Source: Plantibacter sp. Leaf314 (GTDB lineage: Bacteria; Actinomycetota; Actinomycetes; Actinomycetales; Microbacteriaceae). From it: DNA of 64,000 nucleotides. Of this stretch, positions 18,384 to 33,112 are shown one piece after another. The position numbers and the translations under genes are program-made. The notes under the pieces were generated by a model. That model did no database searches and had not been told where the DNA came from. It saw only the letters and a program-made list of their open reading frames with translations. Each line of letters opens with the position of its first letter. Position 1 is the stretch's first letter. Location: assembly GCF_001423185.1 (NCBI RefSeq), contig NZ_LMOB01000001.1, forward strand, positions 310,001 through 374,000. The letters are read 5' to 3'.

Positions 18384-19286
18384 ATGACCGTCGACGCCGA
18401 TTCGACCTCGACCAAGTTCGCCGCCTACGCCCACCCCGAGCGCCTCGTCACGGCGGATTGGCTGGAAGCGCACCTGGGCGAACCGGGGCTCGTCGTCGTC
18501 GAGTCCGACGAGGACGTGTTGCTGTACGAGGCCGGTCACATCCCGGGTGCGGTGAAGATCGACTGGCACACGGACCTCAACGACCCCGTCGAGCGCGACT
18601 ACATCGACGGGGCCGCCTTCGCGGACCTGCTCGGCTCCCGAGGGATCTCCCGCGACGACACGATCGTCGTCTACGGCGACAAGAACAACTGGTGGGCCGC
18701 GTACGCGCTCTGGGTGTTCAGCCTCTTCGGACACGAGGACGTCCGCCTGCTCGACGGCGGGCGCGACAAGTGGATCGCGGACGGCCGGGCGATCACCCGC
18801 GACGTCGCCGACCGCGAGGCGACCACGTACCCCGTCGTGGAGCGCGACGACTCGAAGCTCCGCGCCTACAAGGACGACGTGCTCGCGCACCTCGGGAAGC
18901 CGCTCATCGACGTGCGCTCCCCCGAGGAGTACAGCGGCGAGCGGACGACCGCTCCCGCCTACCCCGAGGAGGGTGCGCTGCGCGCCGGGCACATCCCCAG
19001 CGCCCAGAGTGTCCCGTGGGGCAAGGCCGTGGCCGAGGACGGCACGTTCCGGCCGGCCGAGGAACTCGACGCGATCTACCGGGACGGAGCCGGTCTGGCC
19101 GAGGGCGACGAGGTGATCGCCTACTGCCGCATCGGCGAGCGGTCGAGCCACACCTGGTTCGTGCTGCAGCACCTCCTGGGCTTCGACGACGTCCGCAACT
19201 ACGACGGCTCGTGGACGGAGTGGGGCAGCGCCGTCCGGGTGCCGATCACGCAGGGCTCCGAGCCCGGCGAGGTGCCGACGCGCTGA
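18384..19286 (+). CDS. sseA: thiosulfate sulfurtransferase (tandem rhodanese)
   Basis: A 300-residue protein of two rhodanese domains (about 15-140 and 160-300). The active-site loop is in the second domain: [15 protein letters not shown], with the catalytic cysteine at residue 248, the actinobacterial thiosulfate sulfurtransferase version. It moves the sulfane sulfur of thiosulfate to cyanide or, in the cell, to thiol acceptors. GGAGG at 18374-18378 fixes the ATG at 18384. SufE, another sulfur-transfer protein, follows 100 nt downstream, so a sulfur-relay connection is plausible. A strong hairpin separates the two genes. Confidence 0.92.
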   Translation: MTVDADSTSTKFAAYAHPERLVTADWLEAHLGEPGLVVVESDEDVLLYEAGHIPGAVKIDWHTDLNDPVERDYIDGAAFADLLGSRGISRDDTIVVYGDKNNWWAAYALWVFSLFGHEDVRLLDGGRDKWIADGRAITRDVADREATTYPVVERDDSKLRAYKDDVLAHLGKPLIDVRSPEEYSGERTTAPAYPEEGALRAGHIPSAQSVPWGKAVAEDGTFRPAEELDAIYRDGAGLAEGDEVIAYCRIGERSSHTWFVLQHLLGFDDVRNYDGSWTEWGSAVRVPITQGSEPGEVPTR

Positions 19287-19315
19287 GTGCTCGTCCACTG
19301 ACCGCGCGTTCCCTG

Positions 19316-19353
19316 ACCGCCCTCCGAGACCCGTCCGCGGCTCGGAGGGCGGT
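19316..19353 (+). terminator. hairpin after sseA
   Basis: A 13-bp perfect stem (19316-19328 with 19341-19353) and a 12-nt loop lie between sseA and sufE. It could end or attenuate sseA transcription, since sufE begins only 33 nt later. Confidence 0.55.
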
Positions 19354-19386
19354 TCCGCGTCCGGTGGCTGCGATACTGGAGGAACC

Positions 19387-19821
19387 ATGACCGATGCCCT
19401 CCTCGCCCCGAACCTCGCCGAGATCCGCGACGAATTCCTCGCCGTCGAGGAACGATCCCGGCTCCAACTGCTGCTCGAGTTCAGCGACGAGTTGCCGCCG
19501 CTGCCCGAGCGCTACCGCGACCACCCGGACCTCATGGAACGCGTGCTCGAGTGTCAGGCGCCCGTGTTCTTCTTCATCGAGGTCGACGAGGACGGGATCG
19601 TGCACCTGTTCGCCACGGCACCGGAGGAGGCACCGACGACACGCGGGTTCGCGAGCATCCTGGTCCAGGGGCTCGAGGGCTTGACGGTCGACGAGGTGCT
19701 CGCCGTCCCGGACGACTTCCCGCAGATGATCGGGCTGTCGCGCGCGGTCTCCCCGCTTCGACTGCGAGGGATGTCGGCCCTCCTCGGTCGCGCCAAGCGT
19801 CGCCTCCGCGAGTTCGCCTGA
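19387..19821 (+). CDS. sufE: SufE family sulfur-acceptor protein
   Basis: The 144-residue product matches SufE, which accepts the persulfide sulfur of the SufS cysteine desulfurase and passes it to the SUF Fe-S scaffold. LLEFSDELPPLPERYRDHP and VLECQAPVFFFIEVDEDG are family signatures; the sulfur-accepting cysteine is residue 56. GFASILVQGLEGLTVDEVLA and GLSRAVSPLRLRGMSALL complete the fold. GGAGGA stands 3 nt before the ATG. The suf operon itself is not in the window. The convergent alpha/beta hydrolase gene ends 66 bases away. Confidence 0.93.
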   Translation: MTDALLAPNLAEIRDEFLAVEERSRLQLLLEFSDELPPLPERYRDHPDLMERVLECQAPVFFFIEVDEDGIVHLFATAPEEAPTTRGFASILVQGLEGLTVDEVLAVPDDFPQMIGLSRAVSPLRLRGMSALLGRAKRRLREFA

Positions 19822-19887
19822 GCCACCGCCGCCGTCGCTCGTCCGTTGAGGCGGCGGGCGGTCGCCGGAACTCGCGCGAACGCCCGT

Positions 19888-21147
19888 TCAGTGGCCGGGT
19901 GGGAGCGGCACGATCTCGTCGAGCCAGTCCGAGACCGCCGCGGTCCAGCGCTCCGGGTCGTAGTTCCAGAGCTTCGTGTGTCTGGCGACGGTGAAGGGGA
20001 CGAAGGTCACGATGTCCGGGCGGGCGAGCGCGAGGGCCCTCGACGGTCCGGCGGGGACGTATCCGTCGTCGTCGCTGTGCATCAGGAGGATGGGTAGCGC
20101 GAGGTCGGCGGCGTTGGCGACGTAGTCGAGCCTGGCGAGGTCGATGCTCGTCGCCTGCCCGGTGAGGAGTCTCCCCCACCGACGGCTGATGGCGAGCAGC
20201 GCGACGCGCCCCACCACGCTCGGGATACGGTTCTCCCGTGCCTGGTGCTGCAGGACGTCCACCCAGTCGATGACCGGCGAGTCGAGCGCGACGGCACGGA
20301 TCAACTCGGGGTGCGTCGTCCGGCGTGAGGCCTGCAGCACGATGGCGCCGCCCATGGACCACCCCATGAGGACCACGTCCGCGGCACCCTGCTCGCGCAC
20401 CCAGCCGATCGCCGCGTCGACGTCCCGCCACTCCTCGTCGCCGAGGGCGTACCGGAAGTCGAGTGCCGGCGGTGCGTCCCCGTCGTTCCGGTAGGAGACG
20501 AGCAGGCAGGAGTACCCGGCGTTCCGGAAGCTGGGCACGGCCCGCAGGGCTTCGGACCGGGTCGTGCCCCGACCGTGTACGAGGACGGCCCAGCGCGTCG
20601 ACGGGCCCTCCTCCGGATGGATCGCCCACGCCGGGGCGGGACCGAGCGGTGTCGGCACGAGCACGTCCTCCGCGGCGAGTCCGAGCTCATCGGGCCGCCG
20701 GAAGAACCAGCCGCTGAACTCGGCCTCCTGACCGACCCGGAGCGCGTCCACGTCTCCGCCGAGCAGCGTGCGGACGACGGTGTGCGGGCGCATCTCGACG
20801 ATGTCCCCCAGTTGCACGTAGGCGGCCCGCCGGGTGACCCAGCTGCCGTACCGGCCGGGGACCACGGTGTCCGGGGTCGCGACCAGTTCGAGCGTCCCCG
20901 CCGCTCGATCGAGCGCGAGGATGCGCGCCTCGCTCGGTCGGTCGCGGGCCGGCACCACGACCTTCCGTGCGATGGTCGCCACGATCGCGAGTCCCAGGGC
21001 GCCGACAGCGGCCGTCGCCCCACCCGCGATGAGGACCGCATCGGTGGCCGGTGAACGTCGTCGACGGACCTCGCTGATCGTCGATCCAAGACCGCCCGCC
21101 AACGACCCGGGTCCGCGTCTCCGCCCGGCGTGCCTCTGCCCATTCAT
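19888..21147 (-). CDS. membrane-anchored alpha/beta hydrolase
   Basis: A 419-residue protein with one N-terminal hydrophobic segment (about residues 40-66, AVLIAGGATAAVGALGLAIV), a beta-rich region, then an alpha/beta hydrolase domain. The nucleophile elbow is VLMGWSMGGAIVLQ, the acid LLMHSDDDGYVP and the histidine VARHTKLWNYDPE, so all three catalytic residues are present. The domain resembles BAAT/dienelactone-hydrolase-like or acyl-peptidase-like enzymes; the substrate is unknown. Two ATGs (21147 and 21143) are in the start region, only the first being in frame. A TAGAGT on the minus strand at 21157-21162 may be its -10 box, 9 nt from the ATG. Confidence 0.8.
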   Translation of the reverse strand: MNGQRHAGRRRGPGSLAGGLGSTISEVRRRRSPATDAVLIAGGATAAVGALGLAIVATIARKVVVPARDRPSEARILALDRAAGTLELVATPDTVVPGRYGSWVTRRAAYVQLGDIVEMRPHTVVRTLLGGDVDALRVGQEAEFSGWFFRRPDELGLAAEDVLVPTPLGPAPAWAIHPEEGPSTRWAVLVHGRGTTRSEALRAVPSFRNAGYSCLLVSYRNDGDAPPALDFRYALGDEEWRDVDAAIGWVREQGAADVVLMGWSMGGAIVLQASRRTTHPELIRAVALDSPVIDWVDVLQHQARENRIPSVVGRVALLAISRRWGRLLTGQATSIDLARLDYVANAADLALPILLMHSDDDGYVPAGPSRALALARPDIVTFVPFTVARHTKLWNYDPERWTAAVSDWLDEIVPLPPGH

Positions 21148-21160
21148 CGGGATGTAACTC

Positions 21161-21166
21161 TAGTCT
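21161..21166 (+). promoter_or_regulatory. leaderless -10 box of the DUF3000 gene
   Basis: TAGTCT is followed by 6 nt and the GTG at 21173, with no Shine-Dalgarno. It partly overlaps a minus-strand TAGAGT (21157-21162) that may serve the divergent hydrolase. Confidence 0.55.
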
Positions 21167-21172
21167 TCAGTC

Positions 21173-21769
21173 GTGGTAGAGAGTCCGACGACGGCAAAGG
21201 TTCCCGAAGAGTTCGCCCGAGCGGTGGACGCTGTTCGCGCGGCTGCCGTCCGACCCGATCTGCGGGTCACGGAGATCCCCGCGCCGAGCAACCTCGCGCC
21301 CTTCGCGATCGCCCTCGCTGCGGATGTGTCGCCGAGTCGACACGACGCGGACTCGGACCTCGGCACGGGACGCTTCGTGCTCCTCTACGACCCCGAGGGC
21401 TCGGAGGCCTGGGGTGGCCGGTTCCGCGTGGTCTGCTTCGCGCAGGCGCCGCTGGAGACCGAGATCGGCCTCGACCCGTTCCTCGCCGACGTCGCATGGT
21501 CCTGGCTCGTCGACGCGCTGGACACCCGAGGTGCCGCCTATCAGGCCGCCTCCGGAACGGCGACGAAGATCATCTCGAGCGGCTTCGGTGAACTGGCTCG
21601 CCAGGGCGACGGCGCACAGATCGAGCTCCGGGCCTCGTGGACGCCGCTCGAGAGCGACGTCGCGGCGCACGTGGAAGGATGGGGAGAGCTGCTGTGCATG
21701 CTCGCCGGCTTGCCTCCGACCACCGAAGGGGTGTCCCTGTTGTCCGTCAAACGAGCTCACCGTGAGTGA
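21173..21769 (+). CDS. DUF3000 family protein
   Basis: A 198-residue actinobacterial protein of unknown function that matches DUF3000. Recognisable parts are FARAVDAVRAAAVRPDLRV, RFVLLYDPEGSEAWGGRFRV and DPFLADVAWSWLVDAL. There is no signal peptide or membrane segment. It starts with a GTG six bases after a TAGTCT box. The RNase D-like gene begins inside its last codons (8-nt overlap), so the two are translationally coupled. The DUF3000-RNase D-fadA-fadB order is conserved in other actinobacteria as far as I remember, but that does not reveal its job. Confidence 0.88.
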   Translation: MVESPTTAKVPEEFARAVDAVRAAAVRPDLRVTEIPAPSNLAPFAIALAADVSPSRHDADSDLGTGRFVLLYDPEGSEAWGGRFRVVCFAQAPLETEIGLDPFLADVAWSWLVDALDTRGAAYQAASGTATKIISSGFGELARQGDGAQIELRASWTPLESDVAAHVEGWGELLCMLAGLPPTTEGVSLLSVKRAHRE

Positions 21770-23009
21770 CGCGGCCCCCGAACCAGCACCGCTGCTCGAC
21801 CCACCCGCACCCACCGGACCACGGATCGTCACCGACACCCGCGAGGCCTACCTCGCCTCGCTCGAGGTCCTGGCAGCCGGGAACGGCCCGTTCGCACTCG
21901 ACGCCGAGCGTGCGTCCGGGTACCGCTACTCCCAGCGCGCCTATCTCATCCAGGTCTACCGCCGCGGCGCCGGTGTGTTCCTCTACGACCCGCCGGCGAT
22001 CGGCTCCATGGCCGAACTCGGCGAGCTGATCCAGGGCGAGCGGTCGATCCTCCACGCCGCGAGCCAAGACCTCGCCTGCCTCCGCGAGGTGGGTGTCGAT
22101 CCGAGTGAACTCTTCGACACCGAACTCGGTGCGCGGCTGCTCGGCCTGCCGCGGGTCGGGCTCGGAGCCGTGGTCGAGGAGCTGCTGGGTATCCACCTGG
22201 CCAAGGAGCACTCCGCGGCCGACTGGTCGACCCGTCCTCTGCCGGCCGCCTGGCTCGAATACGCGGCGCTCGACGTCGAACTCCTCGTGGACGCGGCGGA
22301 GGAACTGGCCGCCCGCATCGAGGAGGCCGGCAAGAGCGACATCGCCCGGCAGGAGTTCGAGGCGACCCTCGCGCGCGAGGCCAAAGCGCCCCGAGCCGAA
22401 CCGTGGCGTCGGCTCTCCGGACTCCATGCCGTCCGCGGGCAGCGGAACCTCGCGGTCGCCCGAGAGCTGTGGCTCGCCCGCGACGCCCTCGCGCAGCGCC
22501 GCGACACCGCGCCGGGTCGCCTCATCCCCGATGCGTCGATCACCGCGGCAGCCAAGGCGAACCCGGCGTCGAAACGCGACCTCGCGGCACTCTCCGACTT
22601 CCGCGGCCGTGCGAGCCGCACGGAGCTCGACCTCTGGTGGAGTGCGATCCACACGGGCCAGACCACCGAGGACCTGCCGGGAGCCCGCCCGAGCTCCGAC
22701 ACGCTCCCTCCCCCGCGCAGCTGGACCGACAAGAACCCCGAGGCGCACGCCAGGTACACCGCGGCACGGACGCGCATCCTCGCGACGGCGGAGTTCCTGA
22801 CGATGCCCGTCGAGAACCTGCTCACCCCAGAGACGCTGCGCCGCCTGGCGTGGTCGCCGCCCGAGCCGCTCACCGTCGAGGCGGTCGCGGCAGCCCTCTC
22901 CGAGCACGATGCGCGGCCCTGGCAGATCGACGCGACCGCTCGCGCGATCACCGACGCCTTTGTGGAGTCGGCCCAATCCCTCGAGGAGCCTGACCCGGAC
23001 GCTTCGTAG
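21762..23009 (+). CDS. rnd: RNase D-like 3'-5' exonuclease with HRDC domain
   Basis: The 415-residue product carries a DEDD-type 3'-5' exonuclease domain (about residues 25-210) and an HRDC domain (about 230-310). Exo I is FALDAERASGYRYSQRAYLI, Exo II HAASQDLACLREVG with the aspartate, and Exo III YAALDVELLVDAAEEL. The HRDC part has WRRLSGLHAVRGQRNLAVAR and ARDTAPGRLIPDASI-like sequence. It probably trims structured RNA 3' ends. The GTG at 21762 overlaps the DUF3000 stop; the frame is open much further upstream, but that part is the DUF3000 gene read in another frame. Confidence 0.9.
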   Translation: MSDAAPEPAPLLDPPAPTGPRIVTDTREAYLASLEVLAAGNGPFALDAERASGYRYSQRAYLIQVYRRGAGVFLYDPPAIGSMAELGELIQGERSILHAASQDLACLREVGVDPSELFDTELGARLLGLPRVGLGAVVEELLGIHLAKEHSAADWSTRPLPAAWLEYAALDVELLVDAAEELAARIEEAGKSDIARQEFEATLAREAKAPRAEPWRRLSGLHAVRGQRNLAVARELWLARDALAQRRDTAPGRLIPDASITAAAKANPASKRDLAALSDFRGRASRTELDLWWSAIHTGQTTEDLPGARPSSDTLPPPRSWTDKNPEAHARYTAARTRILATAEFLTMPVENLLTPETLRRLAWSPPEPLTVEAVAAALSEHDARPWQIDATARAITDAFVESAQSLEEPDPDAS

Positions 23010-23082
23010 GAAGCGTTGCACCAGGACGCCGGCACGCGTCCGCCGCCTAGGATCGGGGCGTACCCGAGAATGAGGAGGCAAC

Positions 23083-24288
23083 GTGGCCGAACAAGCCGAC
23101 GTCGTATTCGTTGATGGAGTCCGGACACCGTTCGGACGAGCCGGCGAGAAGGGCATGTACTGGAACACCAGGGCCGACGATCTGATCGTCAAGGCGATCA
23201 TCGGATTGCTCGAACGTCACCCTGGTCTGCCACTCGACCGGATCGACGAGGTGGCCATCGCCGCCACGACCCAGCAGGGTGACCAGGGACTCACGCTCGG
23301 CCGGACCGCTGCGCTGCTCGCGGGCCTGCCGAAGTCCGTCCCCGGCTTCGCGATCGACCGCATGTGCGCTGGGGCGATGACCTCGGTCACCACCCTGGGC
23401 AGCGGCATCGCGTTCGGTGCCTACGACCTGGTCCTCGCCGGCGGTGTCGAGCACATGGGTCGCCACCCGATGGGGCTCGACGCCGACCCGAACCCCCGCT
23501 TCCTCGCCGAGCGCCTCGTGAGCGAGGACGCACTGAACATGGGTAAGACGGCGGAACGCATCCACGACCGGTTCCCGCACCTGACGAAGGAACGCTCCGA
23601 CCGCTTCGGCATGCGGAGCCAGCAGAAGGTCGCGGCGGCCTATGAAGCGGGACGCCTCCAGCCTGACCTCATCCCGGTCGCCCTCCGGAGCGACAGCGGT
23701 TGGGGACTCGCCACGAGCGACGAGGGGCTGCGGCCAGAGACCACCATGGAGGGTCTCGCTGGACTGAAGACGCCGTTCCGGCCCCACGGCCGCGTGACGG
23801 CCGGCAACGCCTCGCCGTTGACCGACGGGGCGACCGTGAGCATGCTCGCGAGCGCCGACACGGCCAAGGAGCTGGGACTCACGTCGAAGATGCGGCTCGT
23901 CAGCTTCGCCTTCGCCGGTGTCGAACCGGAGATCATGGGCATCGGCCCCGTCCCGTCCACCGAGAAGGCCCTGCGCAAGGCGGGGCTCTCCATCGACGAC
24001 ATCGGTCTGTTCGAACTGAACGAGGCGTTCGCCGTCCAGGTGCTCTCCTTCCTCGACCACTTCGGTATCGACGACGAAGACCCGCGCGTGAACCCGTGGG
24101 GTGGCGCGATCGCCGTCGGGCACCCGCTCGCGGCATCCGGCGTCCGGCTCATGATCCAGCTCGCCGCGCAGTTCGCCGAGCACCCCGAGGTCCGCTACGG
24201 ACTCACCGCCATGTGCGTCGGCCTCGGCCAGGGTGGCACCGTGATTTGGGAGAACCCGCACTTCACCGGCAAGAAGGGACGCAAGTAG
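23083..24288 (+). CDS. fadA: acetyl-CoA C-acyltransferase (thiolase)
   Basis: A 401-residue thiolase, the beta subunit of the fatty-acid oxidation complex, that cleaves 3-ketoacyl-CoA with CoA to acetyl-CoA and a shortened acyl-CoA. The nucleophilic cysteine is in FAIDRMCAGAMTSV (residue 95), the substrate-loop histidine in AIAVGHPLAASGVRLM, and the acid/base cysteine in LTAMCVGLGQGGT. GAGGAGG at 23072-23078 fixes the GTG at 23083. The fadB ATG directly follows its stop codon with no gap, so the two subunits are co-translated. Confidence 0.95.
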   Translation: MAEQADVVFVDGVRTPFGRAGEKGMYWNTRADDLIVKAIIGLLERHPGLPLDRIDEVAIAATTQQGDQGLTLGRTAALLAGLPKSVPGFAIDRMCAGAMTSVTTLGSGIAFGAYDLVLAGGVEHMGRHPMGLDADPNPRFLAERLVSEDALNMGKTAERIHDRFPHLTKERSDRFGMRSQQKVAAAYEAGRLQPDLIPVALRSDSGWGLATSDEGLRPETTMEGLAGLKTPFRPHGRVTAGNASPLTDGATVSMLASADTAKELGLTSKMRLVSFAFAGVEPEIMGIGPVPSTEKALRKAGLSIDDIGLFELNEAFAVQVLSFLDHFGIDDEDPRVNPWGGAIAVGHPLAASGVRLMIQLAAQFAEHPEVRYGLTAMCVGLGQGGTVIWENPHFTGKKGRK

Positions 24289-27507
<3,219 letters not shown>

Positions 27508-27511
<4 letters not shown>

Positions 27512-27891
27512 CGTGTTGCCACCTGTTCTGTGTAGAGTTCGATCTTGCGATCGATGACCTCCAGCGACTGCTGCATCTCCTCGAGGCGGGCCAGGAACGA
27601 GATCCGATGCCGCAGCAGCAGCTCGAGCCTCGCCTCGGCGGTGTCGTCACCGCGCTGAGCCAACTCCGTGTACTCGCGGAGCGTCGCGATCGGCATGCCC
27701 GTCGATCGGAGCCTCGTCAGGAACACGACCCAGGACACGTCGCCCTCGCTGTAGCGGCGGTGCGTCGATGAGCTGCGGCCGATCGGACGTGGCATGAGCC
27801 CTGCGCGCTCGTAGTACCGGAGCGTGTGGACGCTCAGTCCGGTTCGTTCAGCGACGTCGGAGATGGCGTAGCCCTCGTGGAGAGTGGTCAT
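27508..27891 (-). CDS. MerR family transcriptional regulator
   Basis: A 127-residue activator/repressor. The N-terminal winged helix is [20 protein letters not shown] followed by [20 protein letters not shown], and a C-terminal coiled coil for dimerisation follows. No cysteine is present, so it is not a metal or SoxR-type sensor; it resembles the small MerR proteins that control aldo/keto reductases. The ATG at 27891 is chosen over one 27 nt upstream because it sits exactly at the predicted transcription start, 6 nt after the -10 box. It forms an operon with the aldo/keto reductase and very probably regulates itself through the palindrome at 27905-27926. Confidence 0.93.
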
Positions 27892-27897
27892 GTCCAC

Positions 27898-27928
27898 ACG
27901 ATACGACTTCGAGTGCACTCGAAGTCAA
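27898..27928 (-). promoter_or_regulatory. MerR-type operator within a 19-bp-spacer promoter
   Basis: On the minus strand TTGACT (27923-27928) and TATCGT (27898-27903) are separated by 19 bp, the overlong spacer that MerR proteins act on. A perfect 22-bp palindrome (27905-27926, half-site GACTTCGAGTG) fills the spacer. The ATG lies 6 nt past the -10, so the mRNA should be leaderless. Confidence 0.9.
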
Positions 27929-27946
27929 GCGCGCCACAGCCCGCGG

Positions 27947-29911
27947 TCAGGCGCCGTGCGGCCTCGTCGTGCTCCGCTCCGAAGACGTGTCCTGCTCGAC
28001 GCGGTCGTCAGGCAGTGGGCGGGCGACGGGGATCCGACTGCCGAGGACCTGTGCCACGACGTCGCGGGCGATCTGCTGCGCCGTGAGGCCCGCATCCTCG
28101 AGGATCTGCTCGCGGGACGCGTGGTCGATGAACTCGTCCGGCACGCCCAGTTCGTCGACGGCCGTGTCGACACCGGCCTCGCGGAGGGTCTGCCTGATGC
28201 GGGTGCCGATGCCTCCGACGCGGATACCGTCCTCGATGGTGATCACGAGCCGATGTGCCGCGGCGAGCTCGACGAGCGATTCGGCGACGGGGACCACCCA
28301 GCGAGGGTCGACGACGGTCGCACCGATGCCCTGCTGGGCGAGCCGGTCCGCCACGTCGATCGCGATGGGCGCCATCGGGCCGACGGCGACGATGAGGACG
28401 TCCGGCTGCTCGGTCGTCCGGAGGACGTCGACACCGTCGTGGAGACGCTCGACGGCCGGGAGCTCGGCGGGGGCGCTGCCCTTCGGGAACCGGATGACGG
28501 TCGGGGCGTCGTCGATCGAGACGGCCTCACGCAGTTCCTCGCGCAGCCGCTCACCATCACGCGGTGCCGCGATCCGGATACCCGGGACGACCTGCAGGAT
28601 CGCGAGGTCCCAGATGCCGTGGTGGCTCGGTCCGTCGGGGCCGGTCACGCCGGCGCGGTCGAGGACGATCGTGACCCCCGCGCGGTGCAGCGCGACGTCC
28701 ATGAGCAGTTGGTCGAAGGCGCGGTTCACGAACGTCGCGTACACGGCCACCACCGGGTGCAGTCCACCGAAGGCGAGCCCGGCCGCTGAAGTGAAGGCGT
28801 GCTGCTCGGCGATGCCGACGTCGTGCACCCGCTCGGGGAAGCGTTCGGCGAAGGCGTGGAGCCCGACCGGTCGCAGCATGGCGGCCGTGATGGCCACGAC
28901 GCGGTCGTCGGCCTCGGCCACCGCGAGCATCTCCTCGCTGAACACGGCCGTCCAGGACGGTCGGGACGCTGCCCCGACCGGTTCCCCGGTCTCGGGATCG
29001 ATCACGCCGACGGCATGGAACTGATCCGCGTCGTCGTCCCGTGCCGGCTGGAACCCGCGACCCTTCTCGGTGATCGCGTGGACGATCACCGGTGCGCCGT
29101 AGTGCTTCGCCTGGGTCAGTGCCTCCTCCATCGCGTGGATGTCGTGTCCGTCGACCGGCCCGATGTACTTGATGTCGAGGTTGGAGTAGAGCGCCTCGTT
29201 GTTCGTGAGCCGGGACAGGAACCCGTGGGCGCCTCCGCGGACACCCCGGTAGATGGCGCGACCGGGTGCACCGAGCAGGTTGAACGCACGCTGGCTGCGC
29301 TCACGCAGGTCGCGGTACGTCCGCCGGGTGCGGACGCCGCTCAGGAAGCGTGCCATGCCACCGATCGTCGGCGCGTAGGAGCGCCCGTTGTCGTTCACGA
29401 TGATGACCAGCCGACGCGTGTTGTCGTCGCTGATGTTGTTGAGCGCCTCCCACGTCATCCCACCGGTGAGGGCTCCATCGCCGACGACGGCGACGACGTG
29501 TCGTTCGTCCTGCCCGGTCATCTGGAAGGCGCGGGAGATGCCGTCAGCCCAGCTGAGGGAACTCGACGCGTGGGAACTCTCGACGATGTCGTGCTCGGAC
29601 TCGGAACGCTGCGGGTAGCCGGCGAGGCCACCACGGGTCCGGAGACCGGAGAACTCCTGGCGGCCGGTCAGGAGTTTGTGCACGTACGACTGGTGACCGG
29701 TGTCGAACACCATCGGGTCCGTCGGGGAGTCGAACACCCGGTGCATCGCGATCGTGAGTTCGACGACACCGAGGTTCGGCCCGAGGTGCCCGCCGGTCTT
29801 GGAGACGTTGGCGATGAGGAAGGCACGGATGTCTCCGGCGAGTTCGACGAGTTCCGCCTCCGTGAGGCGGTCGAGGTCCCGTGGGCCGTTCACCTGATCG
29901 AGCACTGTCAC
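27947..29911 (-). CDS. dxs: 1-deoxy-D-xylulose-5-phosphate synthase
   Basis: The 654-residue thiamine-diphosphate enzyme that condenses pyruvate and glyceraldehyde-3-P in the first step of the MEP isoprenoid pathway. The TPP motif is VVAVVGDGALTGGMTWEALN with IVNDNGRSYAP, the glutamate domain has VHDVGIAEQHAFTSAAGLA, and DRAGVTGPDGPSHHGIWD is a DXS signature. The start is a GTG (29911) preceded by GGAGGG. The C-terminus is extended by about 20 polar residues. The gene stands alone between the MerR operon and aconitase. Confidence 0.96.
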   Translation of the reverse strand: MTVLDQVNGPRDLDRLTEAELVELAGDIRAFLIANVSKTGGHLGPNLGVVELTIAMHRVFDSPTDPMVFDTGHQSYVHKLLTGRQEFSGLRTRGGLAGYPQRSESEHDIVESSHASSSLSWADGISRAFQMTGQDERHVVAVVGDGALTGGMTWEALNNISDDNTRRLVIIVNDNGRSYAPTIGGMARFLSGVRTRRTYRDLRERSQRAFNLLGAPGRAIYRGVRGGAHGFLSRLTNNEALYSNLDIKYIGPVDGHDIHAMEEALTQAKHYGAPVIVHAITEKGRGFQPARDDDADQFHAVGVIDPETGEPVGAASRPSWTAVFSEEMLAVAEADDRVVAITAAMLRPVGLHAFAERFPERVHDVGIAEQHAFTSAAGLAFGGLHPVVAVYATFVNRAFDQLLMDVALHRAGVTIVLDRAGVTGPDGPSHHGIWDLAILQVVPGIRIAAPRDGERLREELREAVSIDDAPTVIRFPKGSAPAELPAVERLHDGVDVLRTTEQPDVLIVAVGPMAPIAIDVADRLAQQGIGATVVDPRWVVPVAESLVELAAAHRLVITIEDGIRVGGIGTRIRQTLREAGVDTAVDELGVPDEFIDHASREQILEDAGLTAQQIARDVVAQVLGSRIPVARPLPDDRVEQDTSSERSTTRPHGA

Positions 29912-30000
29912 GCTGTCGTCCCTCCACCGTGGGCCTCCCGATCGCTCGGAGCCCTTCTTTCGAGTGTACGCGTCGTGGACGGGGTGGGCGGCGAACGCCG

Positions 30001-30037
30001 CAGGCCGGCCCCGACGGTTGCTGTCGGGACCGGCCTG
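30001..30037 (-). terminator. terminator hairpin after aconitase
   Basis: An 8-bp outer stem (30001-30008 with 30030-30037) and a 6-bp inner stem (30010-30015 with 30023-30028), broken by one mismatch, form a stable hairpin 18 nt past the acnA stop. Confidence 0.6.
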
Positions 30038-30054
30038 GTGGTAGAACCTCGGCG

Positions 30055-32868
<2,814 letters not shown>

Positions 32869-32945
32869 AACGTCTTCTCCTTCATTGGCGGCGGCGAGTA
32901 CTCACGTGCGTTGCGACCAATCTTGCTTCGGCCGGGGTCTCCGGG

Positions 32946-32964
32946 GCTAGCAAGGCTTGCCTAA
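32946..32964. promoter_or_regulatory. candidate DtxR/IdeR-type iron box upstream of acnA
   Basis: A 19-bp site centred on G32955 has arms GCAAG and CTTGC. It matches the DtxR/IdeR consensus TTAGGTTAGGCTAACCTAA at about 11 of 19 positions, mostly in the right half (CCTAA end). It lies about 80-95 bp upstream of the acnA ATG. Iron control of an Fe-S enzyme gene is plausible but unproven. Confidence 0.35.
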
Positions 32965-33008
32965 CTACAGGGTCGGAGTCGTCGTGTCATCTCGGCACCG
33001 CGCATATA

Positions 33009-33022
33009 TCTTGATGTCGAGA
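33009..33022. promoter_or_regulatory. palindrome TCTTGA-N2-TCGAGA upstream of acnA
   Basis: TCTTGATGTCGAGA is an inverted repeat with one mismatch in a locally AT-rich patch (33003-33030) about 150 bp upstream of acnA. It looks like an operator for a winged-helix or TetR-like regulator; I cannot name the regulator. Confidence 0.4.
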
Positions 33023-33060
33023 CAATTCTAGCACCGCGCCGTCAGGATCCCGGACAGCAC

Positions 33061-33104
33061 GAGAGCCCGGTGCCGAACGCACGACGGCGTCGGTCCGGGC
33101 TCTC
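33061..33104 (-). terminator. terminator of the dut-DUF3710-DUF3159 operon
   Basis: GAGAGCCCGG (33061-33070) pairs perfectly with CCGGGCTCTC (33095-33104), 8 nt beyond the DUF3159 stop on the minus strand. The 24-nt loop contains further complementarity. Confidence 0.6.
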
Positions 33105-33112
33105 GGTCGTGG

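Noticed and set aside
21157-21162. TAGAGT as a leaderless promoter for the minus-strand alpha/beta hydrolase
   Set aside because: The distance to the in-frame ATG is 9 nt rather than the 6 nt seen at the other eleven genes, so it was not counted in the leaderless set.
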